Positions 1 through 12,831 of a stretch of 64,000 bases of DNA are shown piece by piece. The notes beneath the pieces are model-generated. The model saw nothing but the letters and a program-made list of their open reading frames with translations. It searched no databases and was not told the DNA's origin. Both the position numbers and the translations under genes were made by a program. How positions within the stretch are numbered: position 1 is the first letter of the stretch; each line of letters opens with the position of its first letter. The stretch is from Hofstenia miamia (Eukaryota > Xenacoelomorpha > Acoela > Hofsteniidae). The stretch is taken from positions 132,056 through 196,055 of the forward strand of contig CABFPE010000604.1 in NCBI GenBank assembly GCA_900660155.1. Direction: 5' to 3'.

Positions 1-3000
1 CTGCATACAATACTGTATATCTTTTTTTTAGTGGGAATTTGTCACATTTCGAAAAAAATCCTCTGAACTCGAGACTTATCTGAGACTATTTCAAGACTGT
101 TTAAAGATTTATAATATAGATAATCCAATTTGGTTTCAAAAATTTATATTAAGTTAACTTTTGTTAATATTGGAATCTTGACGCAATGACATATGGCTCA
201 AAACGAGAATTGTTATATAGCAATAGTACACCATTCACCATTGACCCAAGAAACAAACAAGTATAATTCGAGAGTAGAATCAAGATTTTAACTTGGTCCA
301 TGACGAAGCTTTAAGACTCTTAGTCAAAATGAGACTTGAGACCAAATTTGTAGAGCTCTCCTAAACAAAGTTCTACAGTGTCCCATTAGAGTTTTTTGCC
401 TTTCCCATCAAAATATTGCACGAGATCTTTCCCGTCTATTTTATCTCATTCATTTTAGCGTTTTTTGTCAGATCAGATCAAAGATCTTGTATTTTCAGAT
501 CTCCATTCTGTTCAATCACTGCATAATTAACGGTTCTATTTTTAAGCAATGTGGCGCAATTGATTAGGTTCATTTCCCTTAGTTGCTTGAGAATTTCTTG
601 GACTATTTTGAAAAAACTGTTCTGATATTATAAGGCACCTATTAAGTAATAAATACTATTTTGTTATTAATAGAAATGACTTTCACACTTAATACATTTG
701 TAAAGCTTTACAAATCTTGTCCAATGTAATTGCTGCGAGCTTAACAGCTGCTACCCAAATTTGAGGCCAAAACACAAGCTCCAACCTTGTATGATAGCAG
801 ATTTAAATGAAACTGCTAAAAACCAGCATGCAGGTCACTTCTAACACAGAAGAAGATGAAGAACTGCCTGCAACTTTGTATGGGCAAAGTGAAATGGACA
901 GCTGAGAATTCGTTAGTCTACTCTCATGTTCAGTGAGGTATATTGTCACTATGGCCAGGGGCAAAGCTATAGGCGAGACTACCGCAAAGAATTATGGATA
1001 ATAATATTGTTCCTTAGAGGCTAGAGAGCAGGAGGGGCCGGGATATCTAGGAGGGCTGGAACCACTCCCTACCCCAAGTGGGACTTAATTTTGCATCAAA
1101 TCATTTCAAATTAAAAAAATTTAGGCTTTGTATATAAAGGAACTCAATTCAGCCCGAACAATATTCAGCCTCTACAATAACTAATGTTCTTCATTAGCTC
1201 CTCTCGATTATTTCAAATATGTTTAGGTAACTTATTGCATTTCTAATTGCGTTTTAGTGTAGATTAGCATTTTTCTTTCAATGTACGTTACGTCCAATGT
1301 TTTACTCTATGTAATACCTTGATCATGTCACTGTGTACATAATTTATGATTTAAGTAGTTTTTACTTTTGTATATCAATATACAACTGAATAAATGAGCA
1401 CTTTGGTTTATTAATCATTAAATGTTAGAAATATTAAAATTCAAATTTATCTAAGAATATTATTTGCAAAAAGCATAATCCTAAAAAAATACAGCTACAA
1501 GCTGCCAAAATTAAGAAGCCAATACTGATTACATTTCTTTAAAATTCATACTATGAACAAAAATTGCAAGCATTCCATGGTAATCATATTGTACAAAATA
1601 TGACTTAAGAATATACATAATAAAAAAACAAAAATTCAAGTTAAAATTTTTGAAGTAATAGAACACTACCAGTATGTGAACTGCACTTTTTAGCTAACCA
1701 ATTGTGGTTGAAAGTACCCTAAATAAGTTAAAAATTTAACCAATAGGAAATATTTACATTTAATTACAAAAGCAAAATTTGTTTCCTGCTAATTTTATGC
1801 TCAAAAATAATACAAAACTTTTAATATGAATATTTAGCAAATTGGTAGGAATAAAATTATGGTTTGATAATGTCCGCATGAATGCGAGAAAGGATTTGGA
1901 AAACTTCATTGTCTGATTCAAAATTGCTTAAACTATAACATTTATACTTTCATGATATACAAGTCTTACAGCATTCCTATATATATTGGATATTCAAAAT
2001 TTGGGATCTATCAGAGAAGAATGAGCAGGTTTAATAAGTTAATACATGTAGCTTCTTTTTCTAACTATTTATAAATTTAGTAATTACTGATTTTATAAAT
2101 TTCAGGCAAGCGGAGGCAAATTGATTTATGAAACTTGAAGTTTGAACATCAGCAATTGAAAAAAATACGTATTATTAATAAGTCGATGAATTTAAAACAT
2201 TTATTATTGAGAGATCTGAAGTTCAAATAGGACTGAGTAATATGAAAAAAGAATTTCTTTTCTCTGAATATGTAGGCTACTTTGACCAATACACAACACT
2301 TAAGTTGAGATAATAGTATTTAGACAAAATTTTCCTAAGCTTTAATAACAAATTCTGAGGTTCTACTAACCAATATCATTCGGGTTACTAACACTATAAA
2401 AAGTTTTTGAAAGTCTACACTATTTGCAAATTTAAATGAATATTGATGCTAAATATGGTTAAGTAATAAATATGGACATAATTGTATATAAATGAGTAAG
2501 AAATATTGTCTAGAAATCTCACTTGTAATATTTATAAACTTGTTTTGTCTGCCATACAGTTATAGCTTAGCAATATTTGTTTAAGTTTTAAGGCCTATCA
2601 CTTACATTATCTTGGCATCTAGAATCAATGCTTTAATAGATTTGCCTCTTTAATGTTTATTGATGCAATTTATTGTGAATATCGCTAAATATGTCTCAGT
2701 AAACTTACCATAATGTCTAGGGTAACCTAGAAGTAACACTAGTGCAATGTACTATTACAAAAATAGCTTCTCAATTCAGGGATTACGTTTGGTTTTAAAT
2801 AATTATATATACCCTGTAATGAATTGTAAGAGCATTTAATTAATCCTTGGTGTTTGTTAATTGCTACTGATTAAAATCAGTTTGTTAGTTGAATCAATGT
2901 GATGAATTGAATATTATTTTAGTCTAAATGCATATTCATTACTTATACTCCAATAATACTAGACTGTTTGCGAATAGTGAATCCGATGTATACGATGATA

Positions 3001-3252
3001 TCTTGAATTTTCTTTGGAAAATCAAAGGATTTTCATTTAGCTGATAATTCAAAAATCCATTTGTTGGAAAAATTGCATTAATTGCTTCCTTTATAGAATT
3101 ACTCAATAATAACGTTGTACATACAGTATATGCATTATATTCGTCAGTTGTATCATGGAAATCCTCATTTTCAGTGCTTAGGTGGCGTATTTTTTTGAAA
3201 ATTCATTAGTGCTCCCGACTAACTTCAAAAAATCTTATTTTTAGTTACTATC
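1..3252. other. AT-rich non-coding DNA
   Basis: I see no convincing coding exon, RNA gene or recognisable transposon here. Stops are frequent in all frames and base composition is uniformly AT-rich. It is probably intergenic or intronic. Confidence 0.6.
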
Positions 3253-3260
3253 TTTCAGTT

Positions 3261-3504
3261 CAGGGGCGTACCCAGGATTTTCTGACGGGGGGACATCATC
3301 ATCATTACCCAATGCGGGGCAAAGCCCCGCGAAAATTTTTGAAAATATTGAGAAAATAGACCCTTAAAAAATCAATTTCACGATCCTAGATTTTAAATTT
3401 TTCAGTTTTTTACGAAAAATTTTTGATTTATCCAGTCAAAATTAAATTTAGAAACCTGACGGGGGGACATTCCACCATATCCCCCCTCCCTGGGTACGCC
3501 ACTG
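3261..3504. mobile_element. Short hAT-like MITE, family 1
   Basis: A 244-bp element whose ends are imperfect inverted repeats: the left end starts CAGGGGCGTACCCAGG, and the right end reverse-complemented starts CAGTGGCGTACCCAGG. CTGACGGGGGGACA occurs near both ends, and a GGGGCAAAGCCCC hairpin lies inside. CAG-start, GGCGTA-type termini are usual for non-autonomous hAT elements. I find no clear 8-bp target duplication. A reverse-oriented relative lies at 27031-27276, so the family is dispersed. It encodes nothing. Confidence 0.6.
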
Positions 3505-4445
3505 GTTATAGTGTATTTTACTGGTATAATGTATAAAAATAGAAAACATGTAATTCAACCAAAGAGTTGTGCAAAAAGTTGTAATCATGTTACGCTACTT
3601 TACATATCCAGCATTCCCATGTAGAAAAATGTAACCTAAATTAAATTTTGTAGTAATATACTAAGGTCGCTTATAAAAAGAGAAATATGCTGGGAAACCA
3701 ATATTCAAAGTAATTTTCTCTAACTCAAATTTAGTTTAGTAAATAATCAATCAAAATTCTTCGCAACTATAATAAAGTTAATAGTGATATATATATATNA
3801 GATTGAAAAAATTCTTATTTGCATGTACTTAAGGCACAAGAATAAGTTTTAATACAAATCTTTATCATTGCATGAGGAGATCTTACCTCATAGATGTGTC
3901 CATGCAAAAGGCTTTCAATATTTTTTAACAGATTTGGATAAAATTGCTTAATAATGTGGACAAATCTCTTTGTTACGTAAAACTAACACTAGTAGAAATA
4001 AGGTTAAAGCAACGTTTGACTGCTATTCAGAATCTAGACTGTATGATTACTCATTTCTGATTAGCTAGAGCTATGAAAATTTATTAGTGTTCTATGGTAG
4101 TCAACACAATAACGTAATAAAATTAATAATTAATTGAATACTTGATTCTGATTGATTGTCAGAAAGCTAATAATTCCCTATTTATCAATGCTGGACGCAA
4201 CAATCATATCTCGAATACCAATCTATACTTAAATAATACCATAAATAGCTTAAATCTGCGATTGGAAGGTCTCTAATTAGACTATTCCTTAATTACGGCA
4301 ATACTAGATTCTGATTGGTCCTCAAAATCTTCATGGCCCTAATTCTTGAAAAGAGCCAATAGATTAAATAAGCGACCAGCATTTTTGAAATCTTGATGCC
4401 AAAAAGGATCAAAAACCACTTCAAATAATTCTTCAATTTTTTTCC
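3505..4445. other. Non-coding DNA with a single-N join at 3799
   Basis: AT-rich sequence with no recognisable gene. The lone N at 3799 follows a short TA run and resembles other single-N contig joins in the window. Confidence 0.5.
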
Positions 4446-5667
4446 ACTTGATCACCGGGTCCGGGCTTTGTGCGTGCCGGGCCTTGAATTATTATTAAGC
4501 CCCCGGGCCTGAAAAATTTAACAACCGGGCCTAAATGTATCCTGTCTGAAATTAATTGAATAAGATGATAGGTTGAATTCAATGCATCAATTCATGTGAC
4601 GGCTTATTAGAATAATATGTGAGCAATACGATTACATAAAAATCGNTAGTAAAATTTAACTCTATTGCAATTGATACTTTATTTAAAGTTTATTTTTCAT
4701 ATATTGCATTAACCTCCTCGTTTGGAGTTTTGTTGGCTTTGACACGGTCGTATTATATAGAAGGCCCTGCAAAGAATATTTGCAAAATTCCGTACATAAG
4801 TGCTGCAATAGTTGCTGAAAAAGAACATCCCATATTAGACCGACTCAACAAATATTCAGCAGTTGGGTGTAATGCCTTAAAGATGAAGTTTTCGAAAATA
4901 AGAAATCATTTCTAAATTTAAACATAATTGTAATGAAATTATTCTAGTTGAATTATTTTGTAAATGTGTTTTTTTTAAATTTCTAAAAATGTCATAACAA
5001 TAACCTAAATAATTGGATTTTGTAAATTTGTTGGTAAATTTTTTAATAATTAGGAAATGATTGTTTTAGTTAATGAAGACATTCCTCAAAATAAAACTAC
5101 ATACAAAGCTTTCAGCACAGAGTGCTATCGTAATGAGTTCTTTGCAAAACGAAATTTTACTGAAAATTAACATCAAGTTCCAGACGAGAAATAGTGATGA
5201 TACAAAGTTCTTAAGTGACCTTCTCATTGACTCAATCTAATTCACAGGAAATTGCAATAGCATTTGTCAATGTCAAATTAATTTAAAGGATAGTTTAGAT
5301 TTATACTTGAAAGATTGTTTACATCATACCCCAATAGCAAAGCTACGTGGCATTTTCGTTATTTTACGGCAAAGTCGGATAATTTACGTGGCATTGTGAT
5401 GAAATTTAAATTCGACAAGACATTTCTTAAGTTACGTAGCAAATTTGTAACATTTTTACCAAAATGTCACCAACTATCATCAAAAAGGCAACTACCAAGA
5501 TGTGTTGCTTAAAGGTTTGTTTACATAAGAGAACTATTTTCAGTTACGTAGCAAAAAGGAACCATNAAATAGCTTTGTCACCTGGGCCCGGGCCTGATAT
5601 TTTTGTGTTGATGCGGAGCGGGCTGGCCCTGGCTTAGCAGAAAAAACCGGCCCATGTTCCAACTCTG
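4446..5667. mobile_element. Possible degraded hAT element with CCGGGC subterminal repeats
   Basis: GC-rich CCGGGC/GGGCCGG clusters at about 4454-4542 and 5582-5660 bracket AT-rich sequence, as in hAT elements with repeated subterminal motifs. The right end reverse-complemented reads CAGAGTTGGAACATGGGCCGG, a plausible hAT terminus. The left end, near CACTTGATCACCGGGTCCGG, matches only loosely, and no target duplication is seen. The open stretch 4730-4915 resembles no transposase I know. Lone Ns at 4646 and 5566 and an included TA-flanked MITE copy complicate the structure. Confidence 0.35.
5197..5565. repeat. First copy of MITE plus flank, cut at N5566
   Basis: Nearly the same sequence as about 6175-6560, including host-like flank (5197-5328) and the left part of the TA-flanked MITE (from 5329). 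It stops at the lone N at 5566. Because the unique flank is duplicated as well as the element, this looks like a second haplotype or misjoined contig rather than a second transposition. It differs from the other copy by scattered substitutions and an 11-bp indel (TTTTTTGGTGG-like) after the first TIR. Confidence 0.6.
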
Positions 5668-6313
5668 CTTCGTGCCACTTGTGCCGGATGTCTCTTAGTT
5701 ATATTTATGAATTTTATTTACTAATATTAATAAATTATACAATGTAGTTTCTTGTCGATAAAATACAAAGAATTTTAATGTATAACGCCCAAGTCTTTCT
5801 GAACACCCCATACCCTACAAAGAATAGCCTATATCACTGTAGTCTTGATAATAATTTGCAATTCCTCAATTTTAGATTACAATATTACAATTCATTTTGC
5901 AACATGATAAAGTATCTCTAGATATACGGTATGAATTCAATATGCCGGAAATCAATTGAGGAACTATTTACTTGGATAAAGTATTTATTGAATTTGTGAT
6001 GAAACATGACTTGGAAGAAATTATTGATTTTTCAAAATACGTTTGCAGAAATACCGACCAATAATATAAGTCTTCAAAATTTCATAATGTTGAACCTAAT
6101 GATTATTTTCCTGGTCATTCTCTCATCATCATGTGGCTAATCGCTTAATAATCCAATGATAAACTTGAAAATTTTATGATACAAAGTAACCATTCTTAAG
6201 TGAACTTCTCATTGACTCAATCTAATTCACAGGAAATTGCTATAGCATTTGTCAATGTCAAATACATTTAAAGGATAGTTTAGATTTATACTTGAAAGAT
6301 TGTTTACATCATA

Positions 6314-6640
6314 CCCCAATAGCAAAGCCACGTGGCATTTTCGTTATTTTACGTTTTTTGGTGGCAAAGTCGGATAATTTACGTGGCATTGTAATGAAAT
6401 TTAAATTCGACAAGACATTTCTTAAATGACGTAGCAAATTTGTAACATTTTTACCAAAATGTCACCAACTATCATCAAAAAGGCAACTACCAAGATGTGT
6501 TGCTTAAAGGTTTGTTTACATAAGAGAAGTATTTTCAGTTACGTGGCAAAAAGGAACCATATTTACCAAAATGCGACATAAATTCTAACTGAAAGGGCCA
6601 TGTATTGCCACGAAAATGCCACGTGGCATTGCTATTGGGG
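6314..6640. mobile_element. Tc1/mariner-type MITE with 30-bp TIRs and TA duplication
   Basis: The left end CCCCAATAGCAAAGCCACGT and the right end in reverse complement CCCCAATAGCAATGCCACGT begin inverted repeats matching at 29 of 30 bases. TA lies immediately outside each end (6312-6313 and 6641-6642), the target duplication of Tc1/mariner elements. At 327 bp with no coding frame it is non-autonomous. CACGTGG and ACGTGGCAT motifs recur inside. The copy looks structurally whole. Confidence 0.85.
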
Positions 6641-7123
6641 TAGACAATAAAGAATATAGTTTCCAGACGAAATAAGTTCTCATTTTATGCACTTAATGAT
6701 TAAATCTTAGACGTTTCTATACTCACAAAAATAGATTCTCAATTTTTTTAATTAATCAAATTTATAAAGCTAGATTTTATTTTATATATTAATGAACTCA
6801 CATATTTACTTTCATTCAGTTCCCTTTCGAAATAATTGACATTTCTAAAGAATTATACATTAGCAAGATCAATGTTGTGCCGAATTCTGACATTAGAATA
6901 GACAATACTTAAATAAAATTCAATCTTGATTGTCTCCATGAGCGTGCATAGAAGACAATATTTTATTTGAAAATAATTGCTTTAAATTAGCTCTATTGTT
7001 GGAAACTATATTACGGTGGTCTTGTGATCTTACCCAATAGAACAATCTATCCGCATTTATTAAATTTATTTAAAGCAGTTTTGGATTTAAGCACATTTTC
7101 GAAGATTTAGAAAAAAACTTAGT

Positions 7124-7124
<1 letters not shown>

Positions 7125-7160
<36 letters not shown>
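7125..7160. repeat. (TA)n microsatellite
   Basis: Uninterrupted TA dinucleotides over about 36 bases. Similar shorter tracts lie near 15858-15890, 16350-16370 and 52850-52867. Confidence 0.95.
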
Positions 7161-7161
<1 letters not shown>

Positions 7162-7289
7162 TAGAATATATTTCAGCCTAATTAATGTTTTACATTATTA
7201 TTATTTCTTTGTTATAATAGTATAATTGTCCTTAAAATCATTCCCATTTTTTTCTAGTCCGAATGATAAGTGCATTGCGTTCTTTTAAT

Positions 7290-7487
7290 TAGTTTAGTCG
7301 TTCGGTTATTAATGCAAACAGCGAGTGTTGTTCGATTGATGCGCTATTTCGAGAGATGTGTCGCACCGACATGGTTGAATAACTAGATTTTAATAGTTGC
7401 ACTTTGAATGCTTACCAAGCGAGATAGCATTTCGTTTAACGCTCTGCAAACACCAATGATGTATCCTAAGCCATTATTATGAAGATG
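7290..7487 (+). other. Candidate 5' exon (weak)
   Basis: This stretch is less AT-rich than its surroundings and ends ATG AAG ATG immediately before GTAAGC, a strong splice donor (GT at 7488). If spliced in phase 0 to the receptor exon at 31178, the frame reads on through CAA TCA GTA GCT into that exon's ATG without a stop. An upstream short ORF and the distance of nearly 24 kb make this only a possibility. It could equally be an unrelated first exon or chance. Confidence 0.2.
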
Positions 7488-10129
7488 GTAAGCAGATTTC
7501 TTTACTTTTATATCTTTACAATTGCAGGCAATTTTGCGTTATCGTTTTATTAATTAATTCCTTTATTTAATCGTTCATATTGTTAAAATATGTGTCATTG
7601 CCTACCAGGCTTTTGAAATCTTAAATTTGAAAGTTTCTTGTAAGTGTCAGGAGCATTTTTGTCTTAATTTATCTATTATTCAATAGCATCCTGCATGGCC
7701 TTGAGAATCAACGTTTATATTTCGAATTCCAATTCGAATATTCTGCAAGGGATTCGCGAATCCTTTATAATTTCTAATGGAAGAACATCTATTTTTAATT
7801 GTTAAGAAATTACGGTTAACATATGAAACCCCAAGCAATTGAAGAATTTAATTAAGATGCAATTTGCCCTTCAGATCGAGAGTTACCTGCAAAATATCAA
7901 AATTCTTTCGCGAAATGTCTAGATTCGCCTTTGCGCTGTACCAATATTCATATTGTTGAATCCGAATCCGAATTTGAATCCAACATAAATTCGGATTATA
8001 TTTTGAATAATCACATAGCCCTACATCAATGATGCATATAGATGGGGAACAAAATGTTCCCCAAATTTCTTCATAGTTTAGATTAAAATGTTTAAAACAT
8101 TGTACATGTAAAGTTTCAAATAATTTTCTTAAGTTTTAAACAAGTTGTAAATTATTACAAAATAATGCGCTTTCCATTGTATGAGTTTTGCAAATATAAT
8201 TTGCGTTTGGGCTTAAAATTTTGGCCCATGCTACTCCATGTATAGTTAAAATGACTTAATAAATATTTATCCTGTTAACTTTTGACGTTGTTTTCAACAT
8301 TATTAAAGAGTGATTAATCAATATTATTGGAATCATGCAAAAAATCTGAAAGAGGTAGTTGACTGTCATTTAATCTTCCTCATGTCAAGTAAGAAATATT
8401 GCTTTCTAAGTGATGAAGCATACAAAATATTGTTACTGAATTTATGTTTTAAACTTTAAAATACATTTACATTGGAAAACTACAGACTTTGTACTAATTG
8501 AAATGTGCACATTTATAATTATAAATTGAATTTCTTATTGATTTATGGTTATCTTGTTTTTTCAATCAATTGGAATATTTGAGTGTAATGCACATTTACA
8601 AGACATATACACATTGATGAATTTCAATCACCACTAAAACAGAAGGTCATGTAAATAAGTTGCAGGATAGTGTTTACAATTATGAAGAGTAAGCTGCTTT
8701 TTTCACATTAACTAATACTGAGCAATTTTACATTGTTTTCTCCATAATTTGGAACTTAATAATCAGTACAATATTATATGTTGCTTTTTGTCATGTAGCA
8801 TTTCAATTACTTATCAGATAGCAATAGATAGAATGTGAGCTTGATTTTATTAGAAAGTCAACAGTATATAGTCGTTCATTACCTTTTGACACTCAGAATG
8901 AGTATGTTGTTGTTTCTCGAATATTTTGTTTTGAAGACCTGCGTACTTAATGATATTAATGAATCACTACATTTTCTAACTACTCAATGGTAATGAGGAG
9001 GCCATTCTTTTACTTTGACTTAATAGTGCTTTTAACTTTTAATTTCTATTTTTAGCAAAAGTTTGTTAATTATGTATAATTATTTCTTATAGGTTTTTCT
9101 TGAGGACTTAGAATGGTGACGTAAGTTCCTTTAATAAGTAGTTTTGCTTGACAATTTTACTTAATTTGTTTAACGTATTTACGAATTTTTGGACGTTGAT
9201 GTCATTCGTTTTAGAGATTTTTGTATTAAAAATGGAACATTTGTCAGGTTGTATATTTATTTCGTATTTACATGAATGTTGATTTCTTGACTAGTTGCTC
9301 TGTTATATTCTAGTAAGACATTGAACGCGAAGGTCGAATTTTTTAAGGTATTCGAAGCTTCGACAGTCAAAATGCGAAGTTATGGCGTGAATGCTCACCT
9401 TATATATATCTAAGCTCTAATTCCTGTACGCAGCACAAAGTGCTCTGTAAAAAGGAAAATTGGATTTATTCAAAATGAATTGTTTACTATAGGAAGTAGG
9501 GAGCGTTCCAGAGATAATATATTTTAAGGCTGCATGTAGTAAAGTTTTTTAGTATCTCTTAGCATAAATTTTTCAAATACTACCTTAGTTCTTGTTTGAC
9601 TTTTCGGAAATTTTACTATTTTATGCATTAGAGGAAATTAGCCAGCTTAGATTTTCATTGCATGCTGCTTAAACATTTTATTGAAAGTGTCATTCAAGTA
9701 CGAAATATGTTCATTCTTATTAAATTTAGCTATTTTTCCATATAGCTTAAATGGTTTTCTTAATGCCTTACGATTGTTTTCCGTTATTCCAGGTACCCAA
9801 AACCACCAATGCATATAGATAAATTGGCTAAATATAAGCCATTTTTTCTGTTACTAGAAATTCTGTTAAGAAATTTGTGCTAAGAATACATTAATGAGCT
9901 TTCCTGGTGACAGCATCTGCCTGATCATTCCAATCAGTATCTGTATTCAATATAATACCCAAATATTTTTTTGTTTCACAGACGAAAACCTCAAATTACA
10001 ATAATCTGTGCTACTTTTACTTATTTCTGATATCATTGCCGGGCTTTTTATATAGTGATGTGCAAAAGTAATTACTACGGATACGGATTTATTCTGATTT
10101 ATTGAGATTATTCTCTTTTGAAAGTCTTA

Positions 10130-10733
10130 TTACATTGTTAATATTTTATTTTGTCTGCCTACATCTTTTTTCAATTTGCGACTTGGTAAGTATATTAGTA
10201 ATGCATGTATCGTCTGAAATTTTTCAATATCTGACTTTAAAGGATACGATAAACAGTCTGTACAAATTTCGTCCGTAAGATGTATAAATAGTACACCAGA
10301 TAGAGGTCCCCCTTGAGGTACTCCTATATTTAGTGGTCTCTTCTCTGTATACTTATTTTTTGAAATTTTTGGCATTGCTTAAAGTTTGATATGTAACTCT
10401 GCGTCCATTTAGCCATCCGTGGTGAACGTAAACAAAATCTATTGACCATGTGATTTTGTAGGACAGTGTTAAAAGCGCTACTTTAATAAAAAATTCCACC
10501 TTTACCATTTTTGTCTTCTTGGCACTTAGTGCTGAAGCTACTTTATCAACTATATATATTAAAACATCTGTCGTTGATATATCCTGCTTATATGCAAATT
10601 GATTAGGATCAAAAGAATTTTCTAGTTCTTTGGAAAGCAATGCAACAACAATGGAATCTAAGCACCTAGCTGCAACAGATGTCATGATTACCGGCCTGAA
10701 ATGCTTATTATTGTTTTTATCAGGATTGGACAT
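10130..10733 (-). pseudogene. LINE reverse transcriptase fragment
   Basis: The first frame (10733-10353) opens with NNKHFRPVIMTSVAARCLDS, equal to the 'NYRPISLLP.. SK..E' block of non-LTR reverse transcriptases, followed by NQFAYKQDISTTDVLI ('QFGFR.. ST..A'). The second frame (10375-10130) carries GVPQGGPLSGVLFI, the RT motif-4 GVPQGS.LGPLLF block. The expected YADD catalytic box should lie about 45 residues later but is unrecognisable (IHALLIYL at that position). The frameshift at about 10360 and the lost box show it is inactive. It sits downstream of the endonuclease piece of the same element. Confidence 0.75.
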
Positions 10734-11283
10734 TTTCGGTATTGGAACTACAATAGCTGATTTTCATATGGCAGGATAGTGAAACTCTAATAGACATTTT
10801 TGATATATGTATACACAATGTTTGCATAGCTGATTTGCAAATTTCCTAAATAACCATGATAGCAGCTCACTATTATCCGGGCTGTATTATACTTAACGTG
10901 CTTAAACACACGTGCGTTGTCATTATTAGATTTGTGACTGTTTTAGGAAGTAAAACCTATGTTTAATTCATGAGCCTCATTCATGTTAATCTGATTTTGG
11001 TTGTTTTCGGTTTCAATCGTATTCCCATCTCTATATACAGTTGTTCCGTGGTGAAACCCTGAATATCTTTTTGACGTTGTATCCTCACGTATTTATTTAT
11101 TTTTCTTTGTAAAACATTAAGATCATGCTTCTTACCCATTTAATTAGCTGCTTTTTGCACGTGATCATGGATCTAAGTCTTGTATCTTGACTAAGTGCAT
11201 TGCCTTTTTCTTACATTTTTTTTTAATTCTACACAGCTTTAATAGTCTACCAACTTTGGATTTAACTGCGAATATCTGTTCAT

Positions 11284-12144
11284 CTAAGTTACTAAAATTT
11301 TGTCCCAATTGGTATCCTCCATCGAATGCTGCAATTTGTCAGTATTTATATTATTGAAGTCCATATCTCTAAAAAGATACCGGACCTTGTTATAGCACGA
11401 AAATGTTGGAATCAGCGTTATTGGCACATGATAAATTATGTTACTTCTTCCAATTGACGATTCTCTACGAAAATTATACATAAACGTGTCTGAAACATAT
11501 GCAATGTCTACTTGGCTTTTGTTAGGATAGAAAGTAGGTTCATTCACCATGTTCTGCAATTCGAAATGTTCTACCTATTTTAAACATTTTTTATTAGCAC
11601 CAAGAATAATAATATTTGCATTATCGTATTGACTACATAACAGGGACATTGCATATCTTAGTTCTTTATTAGAGTTTTTCTTTTTTTCTTCGTTCTTGGA
11701 GGGAAATTTATATTCACAATTATTGTACAGCTAAGGTGTTTAGGTAAGAATCTAGGCCGCCAACTTATAACCAGCATTTCAATATCGGGAGTTGACACAA
11801 ATTTTACAATTTTGGGAATGCTTATACTCCATTCCTTGCTTACATAGATCAGTAAACCACCTCCACCAGTTTCCTTAAAATTGGTTAGATTACGGTCTAA
11901 TCTATTAATGCAGAAATTATCAATCCAGATTGATGCATCTGGTGTATTCGAGCTTGGTGTCTTGCAAACATGCTGTCGCATATGCTCTCTCTATAAGTTT
12001 GTATCTAAATTCTATAAATTTTGACATAACACCATTAACGTTATTGCTAATGATGCTAACGAACGATAATTTTGAAATTCGTTTTATATTATTCGCGCCA
12101 ATAAATCTGATACATGTTCTTCTTGGAAACTCTAGTCGATGCAT
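11284..12144 (-). pseudogene. LINE APE-like endonuclease, frameshifted
   Basis: This is the N-terminal half of LINE ORF2. Three overlapping or adjacent frames give, in order, SFVSIISNNVNGVMSKF and ACLQDTKLE (12144-11920), then DRNLTNFKETGGGGLLIYVS, EMLVISWRPRFLP and a following INFPPRT (11981-11658), then a segment with VDIAYVSD and HVPITLI (11559-11284). QDTKL matches the QETK-type catalytic motif of APE nucleases, with D replacing E. The SNNVNG, GGGxxIYV and VPI patches match conserved blocks of the domain. At least two frame changes separate the pieces, so no functional nuclease is made. Confidence 0.7.
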
Positions 12145-12831
12145 TTAAACAATTTTACGACATTTTCATATTTTTCAATCGTTTTTTCACCTGGGACTAC
12201 TTTTTGCTCTCATGCAATTCTTTTACTCTAATTTCACAGTTGTGATCAACATCATATTTTTTGTCTTACTAGTTATAAGCGAACATTTCACAATTTTGGA
12301 GTATTTTTTGATTTCACATACTGCCATAGCACCATCTTTACTTGCATGGCAGGAATCGACCTCAACCACTGGCAAAGTTGATGCTGAGCAGTTTTAACAG
12401 CTCCAGGCCAATGTTCCAATAATATGTTCACTTCCATTCAAAATATTAAAGACCGCTTTATTCTTCTTTGTACACGATAAATGAAATAAATGCTTACACA
12501 CCGAACATTTAATTTTTTGGGAATACACTTCTGACATAATGTACAATTAACAGAAAATTTTTCATTCATGTATTGCGCACACATAGTCTTCGAACTCACA
12601 TTAGTCAAGTTTGACTGTTTCTTACCACAAGATATCCAATAAGGTATACTTGCTAAGTTTTGCACGTATTTTTTCGATCTGTTTCAAAATGAAAACTGGT
12701 TGCTTATCATGAAAAATATGAAATCATACAGATAACTTGTTCTTTATACTACTTGATAAATTCAGAAAGTAATGAGAATCTGTTCCCCAGGAATTTATGA
12801 AAAACGATAACAATGTAAAACAAACATATAT

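Larger units (their letters stand above)
6643..9779. other. AT-rich non-coding DNA
   Basis: No convincing gene. It contains a TA microsatellite (about 7125-7160), a less AT-rich stretch ending in a good splice donor (7290-7487, listed separately), and at about 7690-8025 a block rich in GAATTCGAAT/ATCCGAATCCGAAT motifs. The last ends in a sequence whose reverse complement is GTAGGGCTATGTGATTATTC, reminiscent of hAT MITE termini, but the other end was not found. Confidence 0.45.
9780..12670 (-). mobile_element. Degraded CR1/L2-type non-LTR retrotransposon (LINE)
   Basis: Read on the minus strand, high to low coordinates, the pieces fall in LINE order. A short Cys-rich possible ORF1 or PHD-like end (12665-12438) comes first, then an APE-type endonuclease (12144-11284) and a reverse transcriptase (10733-10130). 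A connector follows (about 10000-9780) that conceptually contains a DTDWNDQADA-like stretch, familiar from the region after the RT of CR1/L2 LINEs. Endonuclease hallmarks are QDTKL, GGGGLLIYVS and WRPRFLP; RT hallmarks are HFRPVIMTSVAARCLDSI and GVPQGGPLSGVLF. The frame changes several times and the YADD box is not intact, so it is dead. No poly-A or terminal repeat was found. The exact clade is uncertain. Confidence 0.75.

Noticed and set aside
11930-12148. Plus-strand frame over the LINE
   Set aside because: Shadow of the minus-strand endonuclease region.
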